Shown piece by piece: positions 16,735-25,297 of a stretch of DNA of 53,014 nt. The DNA comes from Treponema sp. (GTDB taxonomy: Bacteria > Spirochaetota > Spirochaetia > Treponematales > Breznakiellaceae). The notes below the pieces were generated by a model that did no database searches, was not told the origin of the DNA, and saw only the letters and a program-made list of their open reading frames with translations. The first letter of the stretch is position 1, and each line of letters begins with the position of its first letter. The stretch lies in contig JAIROG010000127.1 of the NCBI GenBank assembly GCA_031257675.1, forward strand, positions 1 through 53,014, in the 5' to 3' direction. Position numbers and translations under genes: made by a program.

Positions 16735-17376
16735 TTAACCATCCTCCAGAAGAAATCTTTTAACCCCCACAAGCCGCGGAGCAAAATACCGGTCTGTCAT
16801 AGGGGAAATGACGATGCCCCGCTTCGGCCCGCTGGAAACCGCGTGTATCATGGAATCTTTGTCTACAAAGATCGCCGTGTGATTTATTGAACCGGATCCT
16901 CCTTTATTGGCGGAGAACACAAGAACATCACCGGGCAAGGCGTCTTCCAGCCGGACGGTCTTTGCGCCCGACGACCATACTCCCCGCGAAGAGCGGGGAA
17001 CATCCATGTTCAGGGCGTTGCGGTACACAAACCACACAAAGCCCGAACAATCAAACCCTTTCTCGGTTGATCCGCCGCTGCGATAGGGTATCCCTTGTCG
17101 CTTCATGGCAAACTCAATGAGCGTCCTGCGCGGGCCGCCGGCTTCTCCCGCCGCTTTTTCCGTATGTTGAACGGCGCCTTCCTCCACCGTTTGAGCGCGA
17201 ATACAGTTGATAAAGACCGCGCTCATCACAAGGGCGGCAAACGCTATTTTGACGTTCCGGTTGCAACAAGCCCGCTGTTTGCGAAGCGCGGGGCCGGCGA
17301 TATTTTGGCGGGCGTATACGCGCCGTTCAGCCCGGTTATGCGCCGCTTCTTTTTTGCGATTATGTTTATTTCCCAT
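16735..17376 (-). CDS. NlpC/P60 family cell-wall hydrolase
   Basis: C40 cysteine peptidases cut peptide bonds in the peptidoglycan stem, often D-Glu/meso-diaminopimelate links. The catalytic Cys is in GFDCSGFVWFVY, the His in INHTAIFVD, and the third polar residue in MIHAVSSG (about residues 110, 166 and 178). The N-terminus is basic for about 40 residues and then has a hydrophobic segment (VKIAFAALVMSAVFINC), a signal peptide or membrane anchor. The start at 17376 has GGAA upstream; an ATG three codons earlier (17385) is also possible. Normal length and no damage. It would act in the periplasm in wall remodelling or division. Confidence 0.88.
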   Translation of the reverse strand: MGNKHNRKKEAAHNRAERRVYARQNIAGPALRKQRACCNRNVKIAFAALVMSAVFINCIRAQTVEEGAVQHTEKAAGEAGGPRRTLIEFAMKRQGIPYRSGGSTEKGFDCSGFVWFVYRNALNMDVPRSSRGVWSSGAKTVRLEDALPGDVLVFSANKGGSGSINHTAIFVDKDSMIHAVSSGPKRGIVISPMTDRYFAPRLVGVKRFLLEDG

Positions 17377-17437
17377 ATTTTCCATTATTTAAGAAACCCT
17401 CTGTTGTTTAAAATAAAGCGTCAGCCGCTAAAGCGAT

Positions 17438-17480
17438 GTCAACTTTCCCAGAAACTGAAGTTTTAGGAAGTCTTCCATAA
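17438..17480 (+). repeat. Degenerate copy of hairpin 3 of the dispersed repeat
   Basis: The core AAACTGAAGTTTT lies between ACTTTCC and GGAAGT, giving an imperfect stem, preceded by CGCTAAAGCG and followed by CATAATAATG. This matches the hairpin 3 core and tail of the copies at 3350 and 29064; hairpins 1 and 2 are not recognisable. Confidence 0.5.
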
Positions 17481-18580
17481 TAATGTATTTTAGCATTAAC
17501 TGCCGCGCCATTGAATGTATTTCAATAGTATTTTATATTGCTTTTAATGGTTTGTCAATCATTTTTAGAAATAATAGTCGCGGCAAAGCCGCCGAAACCT
17601 TTGTGATTGCGCCAAACGGGCTATACGGAATGGATGTAAAATTCCAAAAATCTAGTGGGCAATGGAATGATACAGAAAAGCCATGATCTTTATAAAGGTA
17701 TGGTTTGTCTTTAAAATCAGAGTTTCCGGGGTGTAACCTGACATACAAGTACGCCGCGCCGTCCCTGTATAGAGGCGGACTGCCGCTTAAACCCGAACGG
17801 AACGCGCCTTGAGATCAAAGGGATAAGCGCGGCGATGGAAGCCCTTCATGCCCCCCTCCACAGCAGTCGGCAATGCTGACGACCGGGCGATAAAGGCGCC
17901 GCCGCCGTTTTCATCTCAATCTGAGGTATATAAAAGGTGTTTTCACGCTTTTGATTTGATTGGAAGATGAGGCGATGCGGACTTCGGGACGCCTCATTTA
18001 GAAAATGCCGCCGAAGCTGGCAAAGCTTCTATGCCTGAATGCGGTTTGCCTGGGGCAAGCCGCTGAAGTTCCGCCGAATCGTAAGGGCGCGTCGCGCCGT
18101 GAGCCGTCCTAGCGCGCGTGCGGCGGCTCCCTGCCCTCCATGGTCCGTTGGAACGGACTTCGCGGATCGCCGCAGTCCTTGGTTTCTTTGGAATCCGACA
18201 TGGTCCTGCGTTTAAGTTTTTGGGCGGGCGTGAAAAAGTTAAGGAGGGGAGCCGGCGGCGCAGATGTCCTGTTTCTAGCAATTCGGGAGCTGGTCGCGGC
18301 GGTGTCTTCGCGGACAGCCGCGCCGTTTTTCTGTTCGATGAAACAGCCGCCGCCGCGGCGTGAGTTGGAGCGGCTTCAAGCGTATCCAAAAAACAATTTT
18401 ATTTATTTTTTACACAGACGCCAAACACATTGCATAATGTATGGATATTATCAGAGCCGGATCCAAAAGCCAGCCGCCCGCTGTGCGCCGCGTTATACAC
18501 GCTTTCGATCATGGTTTCCGCCGCGACGCTTTTTGCGGCGGCTCAAAGCGGCGAAAATCGCCGCTCGCCGCTATTATTTT
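17481..18580. other. 1.1 kb intergenic region, no gene recognised
   Basis: Several open frames exist on both strands (for example 17533-17748 minus and 18140-18634 plus), but none has a family motif, good ribosome binding site or consistent codon use. A stem AGCGGCG-AAAAT-CGCCGCT occurs at about 18547-18565. It is probably a decayed region; no parent gene could be named. Confidence 0.4.
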
Positions 18581-18581
18581 G

Positions 18582-18610
18582 TTGACATGGTAAAATTTCA
18601 ATGCTACCAT
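18582..18610 (+). promoter_or_regulatory. Promoter with operator-like dyad before the MFS operon
   Basis: TTGACA (18582-18587) is 17 bases from TACCAT (18605-18610). The -10 forms an inverted repeat with ATGGTA just after the -35 (ATGGTA-N12-TACCAT), a layout suited to repressor control. The MFS gene starts 52 bases downstream behind AAAGGAGG. Confidence 0.45.
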
Positions 18611-18661
18611 ACTTTTAAGTTCCGGGCGGTATAACGCCGTTTAATTCAAAGGAGGAACAAT

Positions 18662-19957
18662 ATGGCTGAAACAAAAAAGGGCAATCGTTACATAAACATT
18701 CTCTTTATTGCGCTGGTAGGCGGCTTTATCACCAAGATTCCTTACATTATGAACACATATTACACGTCCCTTGAACAGGCCACCGGCGCGACCCGGTTGC
18801 AACTGGGATTGCTTTCCACGATTTACGGTATTGTCAACTTTATCGCCTACCTTCCCGGCGGATACTTGGCTGACCGGGTTTCCGCAAAGAAGCTGGTCGT
18901 AATAGGCGCCATGGGGACAGCCGTATTCGGCATGTGGTACGCCGCGTTGCCGGGCTTCATCTGGCTCCTCGTCGTCCACATGGGGTTTGCGATCACCACG
19001 GTATTTATCTTCTGGGCGGCCATGGTCAAGGCGGTGAACAACTTGGGAACCGAAGCCGAACAAGGCAAGATGTTTGGCTTCCTTGAAGGCAGCCGTTACC
19101 TTATCGGCATTCTCGCCATGTATGGTTCCATTGCCGTTTTCGGCAGGTTTGCCGATGAAATCGCGGGCTTTAAAGGCGTCATTATTTATTACAGCATTGC
19201 GGTGGCCGTTGCCGGACTTCTGGTTTTGTTCTTTTTTAAGGAATCAAAGAAGACAGCGGAAGAAATCGCCGCCGCAAAACAGAAGGGAGAGATCATTTCT
19301 TATAAGCTGTTCAAGGAGGTTTTAAAGTATCCCCATATCTGGATGTGCGGCGTAATCGTGTTTTGCAACTATGTGCCGATAAGCCTGGCCAATTATATCA
19401 ATCCCTATTTTGTTGACGGATTCGAGGTTTCAACCGCCCATGCGGCGACCCTAACCACCACGTCAGCCGCCCTCGCAACGGTGATCAGCGCCTACCTCGG
19501 AGGCATCATCGCGGATAAAATCGGGAGCCGGGTAAAGTTTATGGCCGGGGCTTTTATCGGCATGATCGTTTTCGTGATTGTCATGCAATTCATTCCTCTT
19601 GATCCCGCCCTGTTGTACGTATTTTTTACGTTCAACGTGCTTTTCTGTTTCTGCGCGTTCTGCATCAAAGCCCTTTATTTCTCGACCATCGGCGATGTCA
19701 AAATGCCCAAGCATCTTGCCGGCGCTTCTTCCGGCGTCATCTCTCTAGTGGGATACGCGCCGGATATGTTTATCTACTTGGTGATAGGGTCCATTATGAC
19801 AAGCATGGGCAACGCCTTCGGCTACCGGTTAAACTTCATTCTGATGACCATCTTTTCGGCGCTCGGCTTTTTCTGTTGCCTTATCCTGTTGCGTATGATA
19901 CGGAAGACAAAGACCTTTGAAGCGGTCAAGGAAGAATCCGCGCCCGCGAGAACCTGA
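18662..19957 (+). CDS. Major facilitator superfamily transporter
   Basis: A 431-residue inner-membrane protein with about twelve hydrophobic helices. The family signature between helices 2 and 3 is visible as PGGYLADRVSAKK, and a second half-signature as GGIIADKIGSRVK. It looks like the sugar-phosphate/anion-type MFS group rather than a drug exporter, but the substrate cannot be read from sequence. It is the first gene of a run with an esterase, a sugar-phosphate isomerase-like protein and an ABC sugar importer, so a sugar or sugar conjugate is likely. Strong ribosome binding site (AAAGGAGG) and an operator-like dyad at the promoter. Confidence 0.85.
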   Translation: MAETKKGNRYINILFIALVGGFITKIPYIMNTYYTSLEQATGATRLQLGLLSTIYGIVNFIAYLPGGYLADRVSAKKLVVIGAMGTAVFGMWYAALPGFIWLLVVHMGFAITTVFIFWAAMVKAVNNLGTEAEQGKMFGFLEGSRYLIGILAMYGSIAVFGRFADEIAGFKGVIIYYSIAVAVAGLLVLFFFKESKKTAEEIAAAKQKGEIISYKLFKEVLKYPHIWMCGVIVFCNYVPISLANYINPYFVDGFEVSTAHAATLTTTSAALATVISAYLGGIIADKIGSRVKFMAGAFIGMIVFVIVMQFIPLDPALLYVFFTFNVLFCFCAFCIKALYFSTIGDVKMPKHLAGASSGVISLVGYAPDMFIYLVIGSIMTSMGNAFGYRLNFILMTIFSALGFFCCLILLRMIRKTKTFEAVKEESAPART

Positions 19958-20074
19958 ACTGTCAAAAGCTGTGTCTTTTAACGGGCGCGGCATAAGGCGG
20001 AGGGGCTGGTCTGGAATTTTTTGTTTTTCGGGCAGCCCCGGCAGCGGCTTCGCCGCTACATTACGGAGTATGCA

Positions 20075-20899
20075 ATGGCCTATATCAGCGCCTCTGTTTA
20101 TATCCCTGAGGCGATGACTAACATCAATGTGGATTTGCTTTTTCCTACCGATGGACTTCTGGTAGACGGCAGGTATGAAGTCAAGGGGGTTATCACTCTG
20201 CTTCACGGATTGTACGGATCGGGAAAGGACTGGATGCAGCTTTCCGCCGCAAGCCGCTATGCTTATGACCGGGGGTACATTCTTGTCTGCCCAAGTTGCG
20301 GGAATTCATTCTACAACAACATGGCTTATGGTCCGCCTATATATAGCGTTATTGTAGATCACCTTCCCAAACAACTGGATATGATATTCAGGATACCTAG
20401 AGATAGGAAGATTAACTATATAGCGGGGTTCTCTATGGGCGGTTACGGGGCAATGCGCATCGGCATTCTCAACCCGGATCGTTATGCCGCCATAGGCGCC
20501 TTTTCGGGGGCGCTGGACGCCGCCGCCATGATACACGCCGCGTCGGAAACCTCATGCCGAGGATTATTTACGCCTATCTTCGGGGATAATCTTTATATTC
20601 CCGATGACGCCGATTTGTTGAAGCTCATTCCCAAAGCCGCCGTCCGGGGAGAGGAATTGAAACAACGCATCCTCATTACCTGCGGCAGGCAGGACGAGGC
20701 GGACTACCATATCCATTCACAAAACCGGATCTTCATTGACGCCGCTAGGAAAACGGGTCTTGATGTCGCTTACCGCGAATGGGATGGGGCGCATGTGTGG
20801 AATGTCTGGGATCGCAGCCTCGCCGAATTTATCAGTTTTATTGAGAACAGCGGTTATGCTGCGGAAGAACGTAAAAACTGGATAGAGAACGCCGGATAG
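20075..20899 (+). CDS. Alpha/beta-hydrolase esterase, esterase D/tributyrin-esterase type
   Basis: A soluble 274-residue serine esterase. The oxyanion region is VITLLHGLYGSGKDW and the nucleophile elbow is GFSMGGYGAMR. The acidic residue is probably the Asp in CGRQDEADY and the His is in WDGAHVWNVWD, near residue 250. Close families cleave short acyl esters such as acetyl or feruloyl groups from sugars, or S-formylglutathione. Start at ATG 20075 behind GGAG; the open frame continues 18 codons upstream without support. It lies between the MFS and isomerase genes, which suggests deacylation of an imported esterified sugar (inference). Confidence 0.87.
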   Translation: MAYISASVYIPEAMTNINVDLLFPTDGLLVDGRYEVKGVITLLHGLYGSGKDWMQLSAASRYAYDRGYILVCPSCGNSFYNNMAYGPPIYSVIVDHLPKQLDMIFRIPRDRKINYIAGFSMGGYGAMRIGILNPDRYAAIGAFSGALDAAAMIHAASETSCRGLFTPIFGDNLYIPDDADLLKLIPKAAVRGEELKQRILITCGRQDEADYHIHSQNRIFIDAARKTGLDVAYREWDGAHVWNVWDRSLAEFISFIENSGYAAEERKNWIENAG

Positions 20900-20924
20900 T
20901 CCCGGCGTATGTAAGGAGAGAACC

Positions 20925-21896
20925 ATGCCTTCTTCGGTGAATAGTGATTATAACAATGATATTAACGGCTGGCCGGAAATTATCAGGCAGCTTGAAAACA
21001 TCGCAAAAGCCGGCTTTACCCACATTCAATGGATCCACGACTGGCAGGGCGAATATATGTACAGCCGGAGTGAAATGTATTTTATTAGGGATCTTTTGCG
21101 TGGACTGGGGCTTGTCTGTCATACCCTCCACGCAAGTGAAGGCGGAGTACGGACCGTCAAGAACAGCGATGGCGCCGGCAAATTCCGCAACCGTTACCGG
21201 CTGCTTACCGATATTCGCAAGGATTACACTTCCACCGTCGAGTTTATCCGTCTTGCCGGCGTAGAATTGATACGGAACCGCATCGATCTATGTTCCCTTG
21301 TCGGCGCTTCGGCGATGGTGTTGCACATGCAACTCCCGTGGAAAATGTTTGAGGAAAACGAAGACGACAAGAAAGAGTATTATGCCCAGGCGTATAAATC
21401 CCTTGATGAGCTAAAAGGGTACTCCAAAAATGCGGGAGTAAAAATCGCCTTCGAGAATTTGATCTGCACCCCGGCGCGGCACATGGAAGAGTGTTTTGAC
21501 CGTCTCTTTGACCGTTATGACAGTGAGTATATCGGGTTTTGCTACGATACGGGACACGCGACGCTCCAGAGTCGGGACAATTATTATTATTTTGCGGAAA
21601 AATACCTTAACCGGCTTCTGGTCTGTCATTTGCAGGACACAGATTCTATCAGCGATGAACTTGCCGGCGATGACTGGGAAATATTGAAACATGACCGCCA
21701 TAGAGTCCCTTTCTCCGGCGTTGTAGACTGGGATAAGGTCGCCTCCCTTGTCGCCAAAAGCTCTGTCGATCTTCCCGCAGATTTTGAGGTTGGCATTTAC
21801 GCGCCGACTCCAGAAGAGGAATTTGAGCTTTTGGTTGACTGCCGGAAAAAAGCCGAACGGTTCAACGGGATGGTTCTGTCATATCGGCAAAAATGA
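20925..21896 (+). CDS. Sugar phosphate isomerase/epimerase-like TIM barrel
   Basis: A 323-residue xylose-isomerase-like TIM-barrel protein. Metal-ligand regions typical of the family are visible: the Glu in KIAFENLICTP and the Asp/His pair in GFCYDTGHATLQ, followed by HLQDTD. Such enzymes isomerise or epimerise keto-sugars, inositols or related polyols through a divalent metal. Ribosome binding site AAGGAG. It lies 25 bases after the esterase and is followed after 70 bases by ABC permease genes, so it is probably the catabolic step for the imported substrate. Exact reaction unknown. Confidence 0.85.
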   Translation: MPSSVNSDYNNDINGWPEIIRQLENIAKAGFTHIQWIHDWQGEYMYSRSEMYFIRDLLRGLGLVCHTLHASEGGVRTVKNSDGAGKFRNRYRLLTDIRKDYTSTVEFIRLAGVELIRNRIDLCSLVGASAMVLHMQLPWKMFEENEDDKKEYYAQAYKSLDELKGYSKNAGVKIAFENLICTPARHMEECFDRLFDRYDSEYIGFCYDTGHATLQSRDNYYYFAEKYLNRLLVCHLQDTDSISDELAGDDWEILKHDRHRVPFSGVVDWDKVASLVAKSSVDLPADFEVGIYAPTPEEEFELLVDCRKKAERFNGMVLSYRQK

Positions 21897-21966
21897 ATTT
21901 CGGAAGCCTTTGTGTTGACGGTTCCGCGAAAAACACTTTCCGTGAATTTAACAGCAGGCTGATCCT

Positions 21967-22947
21967 ATGGTAACATCTTCCTATAAAACCTTTACTGGCG
22001 GAAGCGGCGCATCTCGAGGCAAGGCGCGCCTCGCGGCCGCTGGCGAAAATGTGGCAGGGTGGTTGTTTGTATTGCCCGCCTTGCTCCCCCTGCTGGCGTT
22101 TTGGGTTGTTCCCGTGTTTTATTCTCTGTTTATCAGCTTTACCGATTGGGATCTGATATCAAAAAAATTCAATTTTGTATTGATAAAAAATTATACGTCT
22201 CTATTCAGAGACCTCAAGTTTTTTAAAATCCTTACAAACACGTTGATTTTTGCGCTGGGCAGTACGGGTTCCGTCATCCTATTAGGGTTCCTGACCGCCC
22301 TGCTGTTCAGTGGAACTCGCGGAGGCGTCCGAAGCCGGGATCTGAAAGGGCGCGGTTTTTCTTCCGTTACAGACATTTTTCGTATCCTTATTTTCTCGCC
22401 CTATATAACGCCGATGATTGCCGTAAGCATCGTATGGTCATGGATTTTTGAGCCCCGGGTGGGGGTTTTAAATTTTATCCTTTCCCTGTTTCATATTCCC
22501 GCTCTAAAATGGACGCAAAGTATGGACACCGCCATGTTGTCGGTTATCATCGTGACGGTGTGGAAACAACTCGGCTGGGCAATGATATTTTATATTGAAG
22601 CGATTAACCGTGTGCCAAACAGCTTGCTGGAAGCCGCGATTATCGACGGCGCGGGTTTTATGAAACGCCTTGTCCATATAACGCTTCCCATGGTTTCCCC
22701 CACCACCTACTTTTTAGTTATCATCAGCACCATAATTTCCCTGCAAGCCTATGATCAAATTTTGGTGTTGACCAATGGCGGTCCGGCGGGAGCCACTCGT
22801 ACGCTGTTATACTATTACTACCAGGAGGCGTTCAATAATTTTTCCGCAGGAAAAGCGTCGGCAGTCGCGGTAATTATCGTACTAATCACCGTACTACTAT
22901 CGGCGTCGGAGACGATGCTCTCAAAACGGGCGACGCATTATGGTTAG
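21967..22947 (+). CDS. ABC sugar transporter permease, MalF/UgpA type
   Basis: Inner-membrane permease of a carbohydrate ABC importer (326 aa, about six helices). The cytoplasmic EAA loop that docks the ATPase reads EAAIIDGAGFMKRLVHITLP. The N-terminus carries the WLFVLPALLPLLAFWVVPVFY helix typical of the family. The stop overlaps the ATG of the second permease by 8 bases. No ATPase gene is in this operon, so a shared MsmK-like ATPase encoded elsewhere probably energises it, as known for several sugar importers. Confidence 0.92.
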   Translation: MVTSSYKTFTGGSGASRGKARLAAAGENVAGWLFVLPALLPLLAFWVVPVFYSLFISFTDWDLISKKFNFVLIKNYTSLFRDLKFFKILTNTLIFALGSTGSVILLGFLTALLFSGTRGGVRSRDLKGRGFSSVTDIFRILIFSPYITPMIAVSIVWSWIFEPRVGVLNFILSLFHIPALKWTQSMDTAMLSVIIVTVWKQLGWAMIFYIEAINRVPNSLLEAAIIDGAGFMKRLVHITLPMVSPTTYFLVIISTIISLQAYDQILVLTNGGPAGATRTLLYYYYQEAFNNFSAGKASAVAVIIVLITVLLSASETMLSKRATHYG

Positions 22948-23803
22948 CCGGTACGTTTCCTCCCGGCGGGTCGTATCAAAAACAGCCGCCGCCGCTGTCT
23001 ATATCATTATCGTAATGACAAGTATGGCTGTAGCGTTTCCTTTTTTCTGGATGATCGCCAATTCAATAAAAACAAAGGAGGAAATATGGGCGGCTCCTCC
23101 GCAATTGTTCCCGGCCGTTCCCCAATGGAGCAATTACGTCGACGCCCTCTCGGACGGGATATTCTTCCAATATATGGGAAACAGCATGTATGTTTCGGCT
23201 ATTCTGACCGTGATTGTGCTGTTTAATTCCGCCATGTTCGCCTATGCGATAACCCAAATCCGTTTTCGAGGACGCGGGATTCTTTTTCTTCTGATAATGA
23301 TGACCTATATTATGCCTTCGGCGTCAACCTATGTTCCCTGTTATGTCATTCTGGCGCGGCTCAATCTTATTGACACGCATCTGGGCTATATTGTCTCCTG
23401 TGCGGCTAGCGTATTTAATATTTTCTTTTTTCGGCAGACTTTTCTTCAGATTAACCGTTCCATCATAGAAGCCGCCCGTATAGACGGCGCCGGGCATTGG
23501 ACCATCCTGTGGAAAATTATGGCGCCCATGTCCACCTCCGCGTTCGCCACCCTTGGCATATTGAGTTTTATTGACAACTACAACAGCTATCTTTGGCCTT
23601 CGCTCATCATCAAAACCAGGGCTAAATATTTTGTAAGTTTGGGGCTTAGGGCGTTCTTTTCCGGTCAGGGGGCGTATGGAATCAAGTGGGGGTCCATAAT
23701 GGCGGCGTGTTGCGTAGTAATATTGCCGCTTCTTTTAATATTTGCCTTTGGGGAGCGCCGGATAGCGCTTGGCTTAACAAGCGATTCCGCTATAAAAGAA
23801 TGA
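22940..23803 (+). CDS. ABC sugar transporter permease, MalG/UgpE type
   Basis: Second inner-membrane permease (287 aa). The EAA loop reads EAARIDGAGHWTILWKIMAP, and the N-terminal segment FPFFWMIANSIKTKEEIW is characteristic of MalG-like permeases. It would form a heterodimer with the preceding MalF-like protein, with which it shares an 8-base overlap, and receive substrate from the lipoprotein encoded 17 bases downstream. Intact. Confidence 0.92.
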   Translation: MVSRYVSSRRVVSKTAAAAVYIIIVMTSMAVAFPFFWMIANSIKTKEEIWAAPPQLFPAVPQWSNYVDALSDGIFFQYMGNSMYVSAILTVIVLFNSAMFAYAITQIRFRGRGILFLLIMMTYIMPSASTYVPCYVILARLNLIDTHLGYIVSCAASVFNIFFFRQTFLQINRSIIEAARIDGAGHWTILWKIMAPMSTSAFATLGILSFIDNYNSYLWPSLIIKTRAKYFVSLGLRAFFSGQGAYGIKWGSIMAACCVVILPLLLIFAFGERRIALGLTSDSAIKE

Positions 23804-23820
23804 ACAGGAGGTAATCTACT

Positions 23821-25125
23821 ATGAAAAAACAAAAGCATTATGTGTTTGCGGGCATACTCATGCTGAGTCTTTTTTCGTGCAATGAAAGAAAAATCGATTC
23901 GTCAGGTCCTGTCAGGATTGATTTCTGGTACGGACTGGGAGGAAAACTGGGAGAAACGGTGGAATCGATCATTACGGCGTTTAACGAATCCCAAAGCGAA
24001 GTTTTTGTAACTGGCGTTCAGCAGTCCTCTTATCAGGATACGGAAAGGCAGCTTCAGGCGGCGGCGGCCGCAAACAAGACGCCCGCCGCCGCGCTTGTGC
24101 GGGTCTATGTACTGAACGCCTTTGCCCGCCGGGGCATCATAGCGCCTCTCGACACGTATATTAACGCTGATCATAATTTCAATAAAGAAGATTTTGTCGC
24201 TTCTTTTCTTTCGTATTGCTACAACGAGAGGAACGAGATTATCGCCTTGCCGGCTTATGGAACTACGCAGGTAATGTATTATCGTCCGGACGCTTTTAGG
24301 GATGCGGGCGTAGCCCCCGATGAAGCCTTTAAGAGTTGGCAGTCTTTGGCCGCGGCCGCCGCGAGGATGACGAGACGGGATAAAAACGGAGTGGCGTTTT
24401 ACGGCTGGGAATTGATGTGGGGAAGCAGCAACATGATGGATATCGCCTACAGCAATGGCGCCCGCCATCTGAGCGATGACCGGCGCACCGCCCTTCTGAA
24501 TACCCCCGAATGGATTGATTCATGGGAAACAGTTCGCCGCTGGCTTCATGACGATCAAATTTTCGGCATCCACTACGGCGGGGACGGGTGGGAGTATTGG
24601 TACAAAACCATTGACGATGTGATGCAGGGACGAGCCGCAGGCTATGTCGGTTCGTCAGGCGATCAGAGCGACCTTGATTTCAACATTGTCGCCGCGCGCG
24701 TACAACCCGGTTATGGCGATCACCCGCCATTGCCTTACGCCGAATCGCTGGCAATGGTTGCGATGAACGGCGCGGATGCGGCTCAAAAAGAGGCGGCTTT
24801 TCGCTGGTTGAACTATTTTACCAGCGCCGCCGTGACCGCTGATTTTTCCATGCGGACCGGCTATATACCAGTCCGGCTTTCCTGCATGGAAATCCCGAAA
24901 TACAAAGCCTATACAGATCGCAATCCTCATGCCCTCGTGCCGCTTAAACAGGCGGAGTTCTCCCGCAAGTCTTTTCTTGATTTTACGGGGGGCAAGATTG
25001 ATACAGCCATTGAAGACGCCTGCGATCTGGTGCAGATAGAAAATGCGCCTGCCGCCGTTGCGCTGGAAGAAGCGCAGAAGATCGCCCAAGCCGCCTTGGA
25101 CGAATACTGGGCGGAAAACGATTAA
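23821..25125 (+). CDS. Extracellular sugar-binding lipoprotein (family 1)
   Basis: Substrate-binding component of the ABC importer (434 aa). The signal peptide ends in a lipobox, LSLFSC, so the mature protein is a lipoprotein beginning CNERK. The family 1 fold shows as VRIDFWYGLGGKLGETVES, then FNESQSEVFV, then the hinge region ALPAYGTTQVMYYR, with aromatic residues near WEYWYK that could stack on sugar rings. Ribosome binding site AGGAGG. Last gene of the run. The 172 bases before the convergent cardiolipin synthase gene contain nothing recognisable. Confidence 0.92.
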   Translation: MKKQKHYVFAGILMLSLFSCNERKIDSSGPVRIDFWYGLGGKLGETVESIITAFNESQSEVFVTGVQQSSYQDTERQLQAAAAANKTPAAALVRVYVLNAFARRGIIAPLDTYINADHNFNKEDFVASFLSYCYNERNEIIALPAYGTTQVMYYRPDAFRDAGVAPDEAFKSWQSLAAAAARMTRRDKNGVAFYGWELMWGSSNMMDIAYSNGARHLSDDRRTALLNTPEWIDSWETVRRWLHDDQIFGIHYGGDGWEYWYKTIDDVMQGRAAGYVGSSGDQSDLDFNIVAARVQPGYGDHPPLPYAESLAMVAMNGADAAQKEAAFRWLNYFTSAAVTADFSMRTGYIPVRLSCMEIPKYKAYTDRNPHALVPLKQAEFSRKSFLDFTGGKIDTAIEDACDLVQIENAPAAVALEEAQKIAQAALDEYWAEND

Positions 25126-25297
25126 TCCCCCGGAAAGCTCTTGGAAGACGCATCCGTAGACTGAGGGCGTGGTTTCCAGTGAACCAGATGCAAGGGCGGC
25201 AAGCGACCGTGAAAATTAAGGAGCAAAGGACAAAAAGACGGGCAAACGATGAGGCGTAGAATCGGCGATCTATAATACCCGCCGCATCACAGTCCCA

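Noticed and set aside
17994-18389. 131-codon minus-strand frame in the 1.1 kb gap
   Set aside because: Ala/Pro/Arg-rich composition of GC-rich noncoding DNA, no start signal.
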